DNA from: Woronichinia naegeliana WA131
GTDB lineage: Bacteria > Cyanobacteriota > Cyanobacteriia > Cyanobacteriales > Microcystaceae
Reading direction: 5' to 3'
Length of the DNA: 64,000 nucleotides
Assembly (NCBI GenBank): GCA_025370055.1
Contig: CP073041.1
Location: 868,001-932,000, forward strand
Shown here: one piece after another, positions 36,428 through 46,282 of the stretch
Layout of the letters: each line of letters opens with the position of its first letter
How positions within the stretch are numbered: the first letter of the stretch is position 1
The notes under the pieces: model-generated
The model's database searches: none
What the model saw: only the letters and a program-made list of their open reading frames with translations
What the model was told of the DNA's origin: nothing
Translations under genes and position numbers: made by a program

Positions 36428-38320
36428 ATGACTAAAACTGAAAATCAACCAACCTTAAAAATTATTCCCCTCGGTGGCTTACATGAAATTGGCAAGAACA
36501 CCTGTGTTTTTGAATATAATGATGAAATTATTTTATTAGATGCAGGTATTGCCTTTCCTACCGATGAAATGCACGGTATCAATGTGGTTTTACCCGACAT
36601 GACCTATCTACGGGAAAATCGCCATAAAATCAAGGGGATGATCGTTACTCACGGCCATGAAGATCATATTGGTGGCATTCCCTACCACCTTAAACAATTT
36701 GAAATTCCGATTATCTATGGGCCCCGTTTAGCGATGGCCCTACTGCGCGACAAGTTAGAAGAAGCGGGCATGGTTAAGCGCACCACCTTACAGAGTGTAT
36801 TACCTAGAGAAATTGTCCGTTTAGGAAAATCGTTTGTGGTGGAATTTATTCGCAATACCCATTCCATTGCTGATAGTTTTAGCGTTGCGATCCATACGCC
36901 CATTGGCGTAGTTATCCATAGTGGAGACTTTAAAATCGACCATACACCGGTGGATGGAGAACATTTTGACTTACAGAAATTGGCAGAATATGGCGAAAAA
37001 GGTGTTTTGTGCCTACTGAGTGATTCAACCAATGCGGAAGTGGCGGGAACAACTCCCTCGGAACGGTCTGTAATCCCCAATCTGGATCGCGTATTTTCCC
37101 AGGCAAAAGGGCGGTTAATGATTACTACCTTTGCGTCTTCTGTTCATCGAGTCAATATCATTCTCAATTTAGCTCTCCAACATCACCGTAAGGTCGCAGT
37201 GGTGGGCCGTTCTATGTTGAATGTCATTGCCCATGCCCGTCAATTGGGTTACGTCAAATGTCCTGAAGATCTGTTTGTTCCCCTAAAAGCAGCCCGTAAT
37301 CTTCCCGATGATCAGGTTCTCATTCTGACGACAGGTTCCCAGGGAGAACCATTGGCCGCAATGACCCGTATTTCTAAAGGGGAACATCCTCAAATTAAGG
37401 TTCGTCGTGGCGATACGATCATTTTCTCGGCTAATCCCATTCCAGGTAATACGATCGCCGTCGTTAGCACCATTGATCGGTTAATGATGGAGGGAGCCGA
37501 TGTTATTTACGGGCGAGAAAAAGGAATTCATGTCTCTGGTCATGGTTCCCAGGAAGAGCACAAATTAATGTTAGCTCTGACCAAACCGAAGTTCTTTGTG
37601 CCTGTGCATGGTGAGCATCGGATGTTAGTCAAACACGCTCAAATGGCTCAAGCAATGGGGATTCCGGCTGAAAATACGGTCATTGTCAATAACGGCGATA
37701 TGATCGAGCTTGCGGCAGATCGGATTGGGATTTCAGGCCAGGTTAAGGCCGGTATTGAGTTAGTAGATCAGGCCGGTATTGTCCATGAACACGTCATGCT
37801 GGAACGTCAACACTTAGCGGAGGATGGTTTGGTGACAGTCGCCGCTGCGGTTAGTCGTGACGGAAAATTACTGGCTCAACCAGAAGTCCATCTGCGCGGA
37901 GTGGTCATGACCGTAGAACGTGCCCTCTTCCACCAATTAATCATTCGCACTATTGAACGCTTTTTGGTAGAACGTTGGAGTGATTTTTGTATCTCGAATG
38001 GCACGGAAAAGGTGAATTGGGACTACCTCCAGAAGGAGTTAGAAAATACATTACAGCGTTTAGTCAAGCGTGAACTGCAAAGTAGTCCGATGTTAGTTTT
38101 TATCCTGCAAACGGAAACCCCTCTGTTTTCCACCAACGGTTTTACCAATGGCAAGGGGACAGAAAACGGCGATCGCCTGGTTAATAAGATCAAACCCATG
38201 CTTGCTTCCGCTCTATCAACAGTAACCACCATAACATTAGAAGAAAAGGAAGTCAGTAAACCTGAAATTGCTTCGACCAAGACCTATCGTCGCAAACGTT
38301 CTACTGCCAGCGTTTCTTAA
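36428..38320 (+). CDS. rnj: Ribonuclease J
   Basis: 630 residues. The metallo-beta-lactamase core has THGHEDHIGG (His75, His77, Asp79, His80), followed by the beta-CASP domain (LLSDSTNAEVAGTTPSE, SSVHRVNIILNLA, VHVSGHGSQEE-type motif at IHVSGHGSQEEH, and FVPVHGEHRMLVKHA). The C-terminal ~170 residues form the RNase J C-terminal domain with a basic end (KTYRRKRSTASVS). It is a 5'-3' exo-/endonuclease central to mRNA decay and rRNA maturation in cyanobacteria. A strong AGGAGG lies 4 bases before the ATG. Confidence 0.95.
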   Translation: MTKTENQPTLKIIPLGGLHEIGKNTCVFEYNDEIILLDAGIAFPTDEMHGINVVLPDMTYLRENRHKIKGMIVTHGHEDHIGGIPYHLKQFEIPIIYGPRLAMALLRDKLEEAGMVKRTTLQSVLPREIVRLGKSFVVEFIRNTHSIADSFSVAIHTPIGVVIHSGDFKIDHTPVDGEHFDLQKLAEYGEKGVLCLLSDSTNAEVAGTTPSERSVIPNLDRVFSQAKGRLMITTFASSVHRVNIILNLALQHHRKVAVVGRSMLNVIAHARQLGYVKCPEDLFVPLKAARNLPDDQVLILTTGSQGEPLAAMTRISKGEHPQIKVRRGDTIIFSANPIPGNTIAVVSTIDRLMMEGADVIYGREKGIHVSGHGSQEEHKLMLALTKPKFFVPVHGEHRMLVKHAQMAQAMGIPAENTVIVNNGDMIELAADRIGISGQVKAGIELVDQAGIVHEHVMLERQHLAEDGLVTVAAAVSRDGKLLAQPEVHLRGVVMTVERALFHQLIIRTIERFLVERWSDFCISNGTEKVNWDYLQKELENTLQRLVKRELQSSPMLVFILQTETPLFSTNGFTNGKGTENGDRLVNKIKPMLASALSTVTTITLEEKEVSKPEIASTKTYRRKRSTASVS

Positions 38321-38344
38321 GATAATCTTTATAACAATTTAAGT

Positions 38345-38394
38345 ACAGAGAATGATATCTTAAAGGAAAGCGATCAACTCTGTATTTTTTTGTC
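38345..38394 (+). terminator. Possible terminator after rnj
   Basis: TACAGAG and CTCTGTA separated by about 30 bases and followed by TTTTTTT. The long loop lowers confidence. Confidence 0.45.
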
Positions 38395-38428
38395 GCCTTA
38401 TTTTTGACCACAATCAACATTCATACTT

Positions 38429-39157
38429 ATGACACTCTCAAGTCTGACGAACCCTGTCACCCTACCCCAAAATATTCAAGAGATCGCGGTGACGATCGCT
38501 GCGAAAAATCTAGATCCAACCCTCTTAAGCGAACAGTTTCTCAAATTAAGTGGCATTGTCCCCAACGAATGGGAAGCAGCTCGACAGCCTGTTTTTAGCC
38601 CTGGCGGTTCTCAGATCGTCTTTAAAAATGGTTTAGGTATTGTGGCTCAACCTCGTACCGTTACCTTTATGGAAACAATGGGTAATAAGCCGCAGGAAGA
38701 GATTCTGGTGGCAAAAATTGCTATTCAGTTTATTGATAAGTTACCCAATGCAGAATACCAAGGTTTAACCATTAGCCCTAAATATCTGATTCCTTTTCCC
38801 CAAAATGCAGACGGTGCTCGTCAATATATTACCCGCACGCTCTTAGCCCCTGGCCCCTGGCAAGATTTTGGCCAAGCGCCCGTCCAAGCAGGTGTTAATT
38901 TTCTTTATCAATTTGAAGGCTGTCAATTAAGTCTAGGCATTAATCAAGCGACCCTACAACTTCCTGATCAAGGTAATGTTTCTGCGCTACTGTTTGCCGG
39001 GAATTTTAATTATCCGATTGAAAATCCCGATCCTCAGGCCAGACTGAAAATGCTTCACCAATATCTTAATGGCTGGCAGTCTGATCTAGATACCTTCCGA
39101 GGCATTGTCTATGATCGCTTTTTAGTCCAACGTCAACCGGAAACGGTTTTTGGCTAA
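38429..39157 (+). CDS. Conserved cyanobacterial protein of unknown function
   Basis: 242 residues, no signal peptide or membrane segment. It reads as a soluble alpha/beta protein: an N-terminal helical part (SLTNPVTLPQNIQEIAVTIAA), then beta-rich stretches (RTVTFMETMGNKPQEEILVAKIAIQFIDKLP; YQGLTISPKYLIPFP). No catalytic motif was recognised. Codon use and HIP1 presence match the neighbours, so it is native. It could be cotranscribed with rnj (108-bp gap), but a possible terminator lies between. Confidence 0.7.
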   Translation: MTLSSLTNPVTLPQNIQEIAVTIAAKNLDPTLLSEQFLKLSGIVPNEWEAARQPVFSPGGSQIVFKNGLGIVAQPRTVTFMETMGNKPQEEILVAKIAIQFIDKLPNAEYQGLTISPKYLIPFPQNADGARQYITRTLLAPGPWQDFGQAPVQAGVNFLYQFEGCQLSLGINQATLQLPDQGNVSALLFAGNFNYPIENPDPQARLKMLHQYLNGWQSDLDTFRGIVYDRFLVQRQPETVFG

Positions 39158-39185
39158 TTGGCTTAGGCTGTACTTTCCTTACTTA

Positions 39186-39208
39186 GTAATCAGCAATTCC
39201 AAATTCAG
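39186..39208. repeat. Solo IS-A/MITE-type tip
   Basis: CAGCAATTCCAAATTCAGAA followed by CGATTTT matches the right side of the 122-bp MITE at 18593 (AAATTCAGAACGATTTT). The rest of that element is absent, so it is a truncated insertion next to the 206-bp MITE. Confidence 0.65.
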
Positions 39209-39258
39209 AACGATTTTACCCTATTCCGGCGATCGCGGATACCACGTTGGCCAATATT

Positions 39259-39464
39259 CAGCAATTCTAAATTTGCGCTGTAGCAAGGGTTTCAGGTTTT
39301 AGTTCGCGTAATATGGGGTAAAATTCAACGGGATTAACAAGTTCATTTTACGAGTCTTCAGGCTTTTGGGCATAATAGTACACCTGGGATTGCCCCAAAA
39401 ACCCTCTTTTAAATGTTCTTTAAATCCCTAAAAGGCTTGCTGTGTCTAAAACTGAGAATTGCTG
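39259..39464 (+). mobile_element. 206-bp MITE, copy 2
   Basis: Inverted copy of 17488-17693, the same length and over 90 % identical by eye, with tips CAGCAATTCTAAATTTG and inverse CAGCAATTCTCAG. It lies in the 435-bp gap upstream of chlI, outside the IS nest. No clear 9-bp duplication is seen here (GCCAATATT left, GTTCTAGTA right). Confidence 0.9.
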
Positions 39465-39592
39465 GTTCTAGTATAGAAATAAATTGGGGAGCGCCCTTCC
39501 TATGGGAGAATAGAAAACGGTGGCCAAATTTTAGGTCATCTCGATAAACGATTATTTAAAACGTCTTAAACGAGACTTATTCTAGAAATCCG

Positions 39593-40657
39593 ATGACTGC
39601 AACCCTTCGCCCAAAAACTCGCCGTGTAGTCTTTCCCTTCACTGCCATTGTGGGCCAGGAAGAAATGAAACTGGCCTTGCTGTTAAATGTGATCGATCCC
39701 AAAATTGGAGGGGTGATGATCATGGGCGATCGCGGAACGGGAAAATCCACAACCATTCGTGCCTTGGCTGACCTTTTACCGGAAATTGAAGTCGTCGCCA
39801 ATGATCCTTTTAATTCCCACCCCACTGATCCCGATTTAATGAGTGATCAGATTCGCAACCTGGTGGACAATCAAATGCCTCTGACCATTGCGAAAAAGAA
39901 AGTAACGATGGTTGATTTACCGTTAGGAGCCACCGAGGATCGGGTTTGCGGCACTATTGATATTGAAAAAGCCCTTTCGGAAGGGGTTAAGGCCTTTGAA
40001 CCAGGTTTATTGGCCAAGGCCAATCGCGGCATTCTTTATGTGGATGAAGTTAATCTGCTGGATGATCATTTAGTAGATGTACTGCTAGATTCGGCGGCAG
40101 GGGGTTGGAATACCGTTGAGCGGGAAGGTATTTCCATTCGTCACCCGGCTCGTTTTGTCTTGGTGGGTTCCGGCAACCCCGAAGAAGGCGAATTGCGTCC
40201 CCAGTTGCTAGACCGTTTTGGAATGCACGCCGAAATTCACACGGTACGTGAGCCTAGTCTGCGGGTTCAAATTGTTGAGCAGCGATCAGATTTTGACCAA
40301 AACCCTTTGCCTTTTTGTGATCAATATCAATCTGAGCAGGATCAACTACAAGCCAAGTTAGTCACGGCTCAAAACCTATTACCCCAGGTGGCGATCGACT
40401 ATGAGTTACGGGTTAAAATCTCAGAGGTTTGTTCGGAACTGGATGTGGATGGCTTACGAGGCGATATTGTTTCCAATCGAGCGGCCAAGGCTTTAACTGC
40501 TTTTGAGGGACGTACAGAGGTGACAGTGGATGATATTCGTCGAGTCATTGTTCTCTGTTTGCGTCATCGTTTACGCAAAGATCCTTTGGAGTCAATCGAT
40601 TCGGGTTATAAAGTGGAAAAAACTTTTAATCGGGTTTTTGGTCTAGAGGCAGTTTAG
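39593..40657 (+). CDS. chlI: Magnesium chelatase ATPase subunit I
   Basis: 354 residues, AAA+ ATPase. Walker [10 protein letters not shown] (45-53), Walker [17 protein letters not shown], the ChlI-specific insert [11 protein letters not shown], and [19 protein letters not shown] with sensor residues. With ChlD and ChlH it inserts Mg2+ into protoporphyrin IX, the first committed step of chlorophyll synthesis, directly after the HemJ product. Upstream 435 bp hold the 206-bp MITE, so chlI transcription may start inside or next to it. Subunits D and H are not nearby. Confidence 0.96.
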   Translation: MTATLRPKTRRVVFPFTAIVGQEEMKLALLLNVIDPKIGGVMIMGDRGTGKSTTIRALADLLPEIEVVANDPFNSHPTDPDLMSDQIRNLVDNQMPLTIAKKKVTMVDLPLGATEDRVCGTIDIEKALSEGVKAFEPGLLAKANRGILYVDEVNLLDDHLVDVLLDSAAGGWNTVEREGISIRHPARFVLVGSGNPEEGELRPQLLDRFGMHAEIHTVREPSLRVQIVEQRSDFDQNPLPFCDQYQSEQDQLQAKLVTAQNLLPQVAIDYELRVKISEVCSELDVDGLRGDIVSNRAAKALTAFEGRTEVTVDDIRRVIVLCLRHRLRKDPLESIDSGYKVEKTFNRVFGLEAV

Positions 40658-40689
40658 GGATCAAAACACTGCGATTTTGTTACTGAATC

Positions 40690-41358
40690 ATGGATAATTC
40701 CCTTGGGCAAGAAATTTTACGATTATCCGAGGTCAGTTTAACGGATGCTAATGGTTTTGAGACGATTTTAAATAATATTTCCTTTTCCCTGAATCGCGGC
40801 GATCGCTGGGGAATGATGGGGCCATCGGGGGCGGGTAAAACTTCTTTATTACGTCTCTTAAATCGTCTTCTAGAACCGAGTCAGGGAAGTTGTTTTTTTG
40901 AAGGCAAACCCTTTCAGGAGATTCCCATTGTTAGTTTGCGTCGTCAAATTGTTCTTGTACCCCAGGAACCCAAATTACTGGGGATGACGGTTCAAGAAAG
41001 TTTGGCCTATCCTCTCACATTACAACAACTTAAACCCCAGGAAATTCAAAGCAAAATTCAACAGAGTTGCGATCGCTTTCACATTCCGGCGGCTTGGTTA
41101 GATCGCAATGAATTGCAATTATCCTTGGGACAACGACAGTTAGTGACGATTGTGCGGGGCATTCTGATGGAGCCGAAAATTTTACTCCTAGATGAACCCA
41201 CCTCTGCCCTAGACGGCGATTGGGCGGAAGATTTGCTGAAAGAGCTTTGTCTGTTGAATGAACAAGGAATGACAATCATAATGGTCAATCATCAAGCCCA
41301 TTTAATTGAACGTTTTACAACCCAGGTATTATCTTTGCAAGCAGGACAATTGGTTTAG
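40690..41358 (+). CDS. ABC transporter ATP-binding protein
   Basis: 222 residues, a single nucleotide-binding domain: Walker A GPSGAGKTS (44-52), Q-loop VPQEPKL, signature LSLGQRQLV (slightly atypical, LSLGQ), Walker B ILLLDEPTSALD, and the H-loop MVNHQAH. It resembles the small export-type ATPases encoded apart from their permease. No membrane partner is adjacent. It begins 32 bases after chlI and may be cotranscribed, but a functional link is not evident. Confidence 0.85.
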   Translation: MDNSLGQEILRLSEVSLTDANGFETILNNISFSLNRGDRWGMMGPSGAGKTSLLRLLNRLLEPSQGSCFFEGKPFQEIPIVSLRRQIVLVPQEPKLLGMTVQESLAYPLTLQQLKPQEIQSKIQQSCDRFHIPAAWLDRNELQLSLGQRQLVTIVRGILMEPKILLLDEPTSALDGDWAEDLLKELCLLNEQGMTIIMVNHQAHLIERFTTQVLSLQAGQLV

Positions 41359-41584
41359 GTTCAAAGAAAGATTAAACTCCTTAGATGACGCGATCGCACT
41401 CCCCGCAATGGTCAAAAAATAGATCATCTACTTTCTCTGATAGCGTTATTCCTATGCAATGCTTTTAACAGATTCTACCTTGTTCTAGCTAATTTCTAAC
41501 TCACTTTGCCCTTCAAAAAAAGAGATAGTTAACCAGCAGACTAACCATGCGATTAACCATCTCTAGCAATACAGATGACGCTTT

Positions 41585-41686
41585 TCAAATCAGCTTAACG
41601 GCACGCAGACCGTAGAGTAAACCGAGAGTTAAACTCGTAAAAACCACAAAATAACCAATAAAAATAGCAACACCGGCGGTGGACAT
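41585..41686 (-). CDS. petL: Cytochrome b6f subunit PetL-like small protein
   Basis: A 33-residue frame starting MSTAGVAIFIGYFVVFTSLT and ending GLRAVKLI: one membrane helix with a short N-terminus and a basic C-terminal tail. PetL proteins of cyanobacteria and plastids are 31-33 residues and end in a similar K/R-I/V-K-L-I or K-I-R-L-I tail. AGAGGT lies 8 bases before the ATG on the minus strand. Alternatives are another single-helix photosystem or NDH-1 subunit. It lies on the opposite strand to both neighbours, in the 390-bp gap between the ABC ATPase and aroB. Confidence 0.6.
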   Translation of the reverse strand: MSTAGVAIFIGYFVVFTSLTLGLLYGLRAVKLI

Positions 41687-41762
41687 TGTTTCTAACCTCT
41701 TTTAAGTAAACTCGATTATTTGCTATTGTACTTCCCATAGTCTCTCATTGATCACCGAATTT

Positions 41763-42863
41763 ATGGCCACCCTGATTCCTGTCCCTTTGCCCCAGAATCC
41801 CTACCAGATTGTTATTGCAGCCAATTCCCTAGCTAATGTGGGTCAACATCTCAAGCCACTACAATTAGGAAAAGAAATACTACTGGTCTCCAATCCTGAA
41901 ATCTTTGACTTCTACGGGCAGATCGTACAGGAATCTCTACTGCAAGCTGGATACAGCGTTATAGTTCATTTTATTCCGGCTGGCGAATCCTACAAAACCC
42001 TGGATTCCATTGCTCAAATTTATGACAAGGCAGTAAAAAATCGTCTAGAGCGGTCTTCCACCTTTGTGGCTCTCGGCGGGGGAGTTATTGGCGATATGAC
42101 GGGCTTTGCGGCGGCGACCTGGTTGCGAGGAGTTCATTTTGTCCAAATTCCCACGACGCTTTTGGCTATGGTTGATGCGGCCATTGGTGGTAAAACAGGG
42201 GTTAATCATCCTCAAGGCAAGAATTTGATCGGAGCTTTCTATCAACCTCGTTTGGTCTATATCGATCCTTTGGTGCTAAAAACCTTACCAGAACGGGAGT
42301 TTCGAGCCGGTATGGCCGAGGTCATTAAATATGGCGTAATTTGGGATCAGGATTTATTTGAACAGTTAGAGACAACAGCCGATCTCTCCTATTTGGAGGC
42401 CTTACCCGATCGCCTGTTGGAAACGATCATTACCCGTTCCTGTCAAGCCAAGGTGGATGTGGTCACTCAAGACGAAAAAGAAGCCGGATTACGCGCTATT
42501 TTGAACTATGGTCATACATTGGGCCATGCCGTAGAAAGTTTGACGGGCTATAGTCAAATTAATCATGGGGAAGCGGTGGGCATTGGCATGGTTGCGGCTG
42601 GAGAAATTGCAGTCAAGATGGGACTTTGGAGCCAAACCGATTGCGATCGCACGTTGTCCCTGATTGAAAAAACGGGCTTACCCACTAAAATTCCCGCCGA
42701 ATTAAAGCTAGAAGCGATTTTAAATACTTTACAAACCGACAAAAAGGTTAAGGCCGGTAAGGTACGCTTTATTTTACCAACGGCGATCGGGGAAGTTATC
42801 GTCAGTGATGATGTTACTTCAGAGATTTTAGAAGCAGTTTTAGGCTCCAAGGATAATGGATAA
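41763..42863 (+). CDS. aroB: 3-dehydroquinate synthase
   Basis: 366 residues from ATG 41763; a TTG 15 bases earlier is less likely. NAD-binding [46 protein letters not shown] and the metal/substrate motifs KYGVIWD and [11 protein letters not shown] are present. It converts DAHP to 3-dehydroquinate, the second step of the shikimate pathway, in the cytoplasm. It is monocistronic by spacing. Confidence 0.95.
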   Translation: MATLIPVPLPQNPYQIVIAANSLANVGQHLKPLQLGKEILLVSNPEIFDFYGQIVQESLLQAGYSVIVHFIPAGESYKTLDSIAQIYDKAVKNRLERSSTFVALGGGVIGDMTGFAAATWLRGVHFVQIPTTLLAMVDAAIGGKTGVNHPQGKNLIGAFYQPRLVYIDPLVLKTLPEREFRAGMAEVIKYGVIWDQDLFEQLETTADLSYLEALPDRLLETIITRSCQAKVDVVTQDEKEAGLRAILNYGHTLGHAVESLTGYSQINHGEAVGIGMVAAGEIAVKMGLWSQTDCDRTLSLIEKTGLPTKIPAELKLEAILNTLQTDKKVKAGKVRFILPTAIGEVIVSDDVTSEILEAVLGSKDNG

Positions 42864-42972
42864 TGATCTCTCCCTAAAAAGGAAGAGGATTGAAAGAAAT
42901 GAATTTTTTTGCTTTTTTCTCCCTGAAGGAACAGGCTTTTAACCAAATTAATTATCAATTATCCATTGTCAA

Positions 42973-43374
42973 TTATCCATTGGGAAAGGCTTCTAGGGCT
43001 TGGATCAATTCTGTCACCGCGATCGCCGACCAACCGCCCTCACCACAGCGTCCTTGCAGAAGAATTAAGCGTAATGAAAAAGCCTGGGGATAACCTTCAG
43101 CCTCTAGCCAAAGTAACTCACTTTCCGCTTCACAAGTAATCTTTTCCTCCTCCATTAATTCCGTTGCAATGACGGTGATCGTTGTTTTTAATTGACTGAG
43201 CAAACGACAAAAATCTTGAAATTCAGCCTCGGTTAATTCCAATGCCCAATTTTCTCCACCCACTAAACCTCGATAGATGTCCCGATCTGGATCAAAACCC
43301 AAACGCCATCCTTTTCCTTCTTTCAAAAGGCGTGCAGAAAAGATATTATTATGCTCACTTATCTGCTCACTCAT
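42973..43374 (-). CDS. DUF1818 family protein
   Basis: 133 residues, soluble. WRLGFDPDRDIYRGLVGGENWALELTEAEFQDFCRLLSQL and CEAESELLWLEAEGYP are typical of DUF1818, a family restricted to cyanobacteria and plastid lineages with unknown function. Its start codon overlaps the stop of the TPR lipoprotein gene by four bases, so it is translationally coupled as the last gene of a three-gene minus-strand unit. Confidence 0.8.
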   Translation of the reverse strand: MSEQISEHNNIFSARLLKEGKGWRLGFDPDRDIYRGLVGGENWALELTEAEFQDFCRLLSQLKTTITVIATELMEEEKITCEAESELLWLEAEGYPQAFSLRLILLQGRCGEGGWSAIAVTELIQALEAFPNG

Positions 43375-44159
43375 TGACTATCCCGTTGAATTTGACGAAC
43401 CAGGGTAATTTGATCGGGACTTAAACCAGCTAACTTTAATTGGGCTAAAAAATCCGGTTGTCGATAACGAGCATCTAAATTAAGGGCACGGCGATACATT
43501 TGTCTGGCTTTAAGGCGATCGCCTTGATCCCAATAGATTAAAGCCAGGGCAATCCAGGTGTGGGGATTATGGGGTTCTAACTTAGCCGCCTTTTGTCCTG
43601 GTGGCAGAGCTAAATCGAATTGTTTTAAACGCTGATAGGCCAGAGCCAGATTATAGTAGGCAATTTCATTGTTTGAATCTAAGGCCACCGCCTGTTGATG
43701 GGTTTGAACCGCCGCCGAGAGATCGCCACTGACCAAATAAACAATGCCGAGAGCATTTAAAGCTGGTACTAATTTTGGATTTTGCTGAAGAGCCTTTTGC
43801 AATATCTGGGCGGCTTCTGTTTCCTGGCCGGCCAGATGTAATGTCCATCCCAATAATACGTAGCCCGAAGTTTCATCAGGATTAAGCGCGACGGCCTTTT
43901 TAAAGGCTTGAATGGCTTGGGGATAATCGCCTTGATTGCGGTATTTCAGTCCTAATTGACGATATTTTTGGGCTGCCTGGGGATCTTTGGGAGAAGGTGA
44001 GGGGGAGAGAGAGGGACTGGGGGGAAGGGGAGAGGGGGGGAGAGGGGGACTAGGGGGAGATTGGCAACCGTTAAGTAGAAAAGCGATCGCCGCTATCAAG
44101 AACCAACTCGATGGACAATGGAAGTAAACGGTTTTAAACGATAAGTTATTTAAGATCAT
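43371..44159 (-). CDS. TPR-repeat lipoprotein
   Basis: 262 residues. A signal peptide with lipobox FLLNGCQS predicts acylation at Cys32 and membrane anchoring. A Pro/Ser-rich low-complexity linker (33-55) is followed by about five tetratricopeptide repeats (KYRNQGDYPQAIQAFKKAVALNPD; LVSGDLSAAVQTHQQAVALDS; YWDQGDRLKARQMYRRALNLD). It overlaps both neighbours by four bases. TPR proteins are scaffolds; the overlap with a deacetylase/glycosidase suggests help in envelope polysaccharide processing (inference). Confidence 0.85.
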   Translation of the reverse strand: MILNNLSFKTVYFHCPSSWFLIAAIAFLLNGCQSPPSPPLPPSPLPPSPSLSPSPSPKDPQAAQKYRQLGLKYRNQGDYPQAIQAFKKAVALNPDETSGYVLLGWTLHLAGQETEAAQILQKALQQNPKLVPALNALGIVYLVSGDLSAAVQTHQQAVALDSNNEIAYYNLALAYQRLKQFDLALPPGQKAAKLEPHNPHTWIALALIYWDQGDRLKARQMYRRALNLDARYRQPDFLAQLKLAGLSPDQITLVRQIQRDSQ

Positions 44160-46282
44160 TGGGACTGGGGCGTTGGCTCAGGAGTTACCAGCCGGTTTGA
44201 TGAGGTCTTGGGGTACAGGGCTATTACATGGGGTACAGGACGGGGCTGATAGGTAACGAGGGATTTGCCTTCGTAGGCAAGGGATGTACTGGCTCCTGAA
44301 TCGACCATAATGGCATCTCGGAAACCTAATTGAGCTAGGGTTTGTCCTAGAGAAACCGCATCCACTAGATTTTGGGTGACACCAAGTACAGGCTGCCCTG
44401 CTTGATTAATGCCCCAAAAGGCCCGATTCCGTCGCGCATCAAAGCCGTATAGATTGCCAAACGATTCTGGAGTACTAGCTTTTCCGTCTTTGACTAACCA
44501 GGCTCCAGCGACAAAAGCATCGGTAATCGGGTTGGGATTTTGAGTTGTTTCAGCGTCTGACGAAACTGGTGGACTTTCGCTATTTTGAGGAGTTTGGCTA
44601 TTGGCGGTCGGGTTGGCTTCGGCTTGAATACCGGCCAACGTATTATGACGTTCGGGATCAAAGGGGATAAATTTAATCCAATTGGTGGTAATCAAAACTA
44701 AAGGCCGTCCAGTCAGTTTCGGATTTTCACTCTTATTACCAGGGACAAAACCCCGATTAGAGCTAAGAGCCGGGCCAATGAGAATATTAGAATTTAAAGA
44801 TTTGAGCGAAAAGAAGGTTCCATCCAATCCCGCCACTGCACCGGTTCCCTTGAGGATTTCTGGGACTTGATAGCGACTATCGGCATGAATGGTACGGGGA
44901 GTGCCGCCACTGACTAAAATAATGTCGTTACCGTTTAGCTTAAATTCTCGATGTTCAATAGGGGTAGTTAAGTTAAATTGATCTGCTGGTACGGGAGCCG
45001 GATATCCTCCCCAAGCTGAGGCGATCGCTGTTTTTAAATTGGACTGTCCAAAGCGGCCAATACTGAACAGATCGGGGGAAGCCCCTGCATATTTTTCATC
45101 GTTATCATCCATCGAAAAGGCCAGTTGATAACCAGCAGCAATCACCCATTGTTTGACCCGTGCATCATATTTGCCTTCAGGGTAGGTAAAGTAATGGATG
45201 GGAATCCCTAAACGTTCTTCTAGTAGGCGTTTGGAAATAATAATTTCCTGGTTGAGTTGATCATCGGTTAGGGGACGTAAATCGGAAGGATGGCTAATAG
45301 AATGGGCTGAAATAGTCACTAACGGATCCGCCGCCATTGCCTGTAATTGTTCCCAGGTTAGGCTACTGCGTTTGGTGGTTCCTTCCATTTTTTTGAGATA
45401 GATGGAGAAAACAGCTGGATAACCATATTTCTTTAATAGCGGATAAACATATTCATAGTGACCGCCATAGCCATCATCAAAGCTCAGAAGAACGGGTTTA
45501 TTGGGTAGGGGAATGCCCGTGCGGAGGTGGGCTAACAGCATATCAGGACTAATGGGAGTTAAGCCCTGTTGTTTAATTTCTTGAAAATGGGCTTCTAATT
45601 CCTCTGGTGTCACATCCCAGGAAACCTCCTTTTTCGGGAGAATATCATGGTACATAATAATCGGAACAGAGGCTAATTTTGCCTGGGCATTAATTTGTGG
45701 GAAAGGGGCAACCGGTGGAAGAACAATTTTGTTTTCGTCAGATGCTGGGGTTATTTGAGCCGCTAATTTACCAAGGAAAGAGGGAGATTGATGGTTGGCT
45801 TCAGAGCTTGAGTTCGCATTAGGGAAAAGACTGATAGAGGCAGCTAAATTCTGGCAGAGCGATCGCGGAGTTTCTTGAGTCTTATCTGTAGAGCTTTCTG
45901 TCGTTTGAGGCGATGTCGTATTCTGGGGCGATGCAGGTTCTAGAGGGGATACCAGGGGAGAGGGAGCGGTTGCCAGATTCTGAGAAGGTTGGGCTGGCTG
46001 AGAGGCTGAGATTTCTCCGGTTTGAGCAGTTTGAGCGGTTTCAGTGCTTTCAGTGCCTTGGGCTGCGACTGGCTTCGGAAAACAGACGCTCAGGATTTCG
46101 TTAACCCCTTTCTGGATCAAGCTATCGTCCAAACTATTCGGCAGGGGACTGGCTAACGTCTTTGGCTCAGAGGACTGAGATGTCTCAGAATGGCGAGCAG
46201 GCAAAATCATCAAAGAGGCAGCGATCGCTGAACTTCCTACTAATCCAAGGGACAACAGCAACAAGGGAATTTTCCACTTCAT
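44156..46282 (-). CDS. Polysaccharide deacetylase fused to phosphodiester glycosidase (NAGPA-like)
   Basis: 708 residues. An N-terminal membrane helix or uncleaved signal (1-25) and a ~150-residue Ser/Thr/Pro/Gln-rich linker predict export. The NodB/CE4 deacetylase domain has SFDDGYGGHYEYVYPLLKKYGY (Asp-Asp metal motif), SAHSISHP (His-x-x-x-His metal motif) and FTYPEGKYD. The C-terminal domain has DGTFFSL and MVDSGASTSLAYEGKSLV, typical of NAGPA-like phosphodiester glycosidases. It could deacetylate and cleave envelope or exopolysaccharide. The gene starts a three-gene unit with ATGA-type overlaps and is divergent from lepB. Confidence 0.88.
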   Translation of the reverse strand: MKWKIPLLLLSLGLVGSSAIAASLMILPARHSETSQSSEPKTLASPLPNSLDDSLIQKGVNEILSVCFPKPVAAQGTESTETAQTAQTGEISASQPAQPSQNLATAPSPLVSPLEPASPQNTTSPQTTESSTDKTQETPRSLCQNLAASISLFPNANSSSEANHQSPSFLGKLAAQITPASDENKIVLPPVAPFPQINAQAKLASVPIIMYHDILPKKEVSWDVTPEELEAHFQEIKQQGLTPISPDMLLAHLRTGIPLPNKPVLLSFDDGYGGHYEYVYPLLKKYGYPAVFSIYLKKMEGTTKRSSLTWEQLQAMAADPLVTISAHSISHPSDLRPLTDDQLNQEIIISKRLLEERLGIPIHYFTYPEGKYDARVKQWVIAAGYQLAFSMDDNDEKYAGASPDLFSIGRFGQSNLKTAIASAWGGYPAPVPADQFNLTTPIEHREFKLNGNDIILVSGGTPRTIHADSRYQVPEILKGTGAVAGLDGTFFSLKSLNSNILIGPALSSNRGFVPGNKSENPKLTGRPLVLITTNWIKFIPFDPERHNTLAGIQAEANPTANSQTPQNSESPPVSSDAETTQNPNPITDAFVAGAWLVKDGKASTPESFGNLYGFDARRNRAFWGINQAGQPVLGVTQNLVDAVSLGQTLAQLGFRDAIMVDSGASTSLAYEGKSLVTYQPRPVPHVIALYPKTSSNRLVTPEPTPQSQ

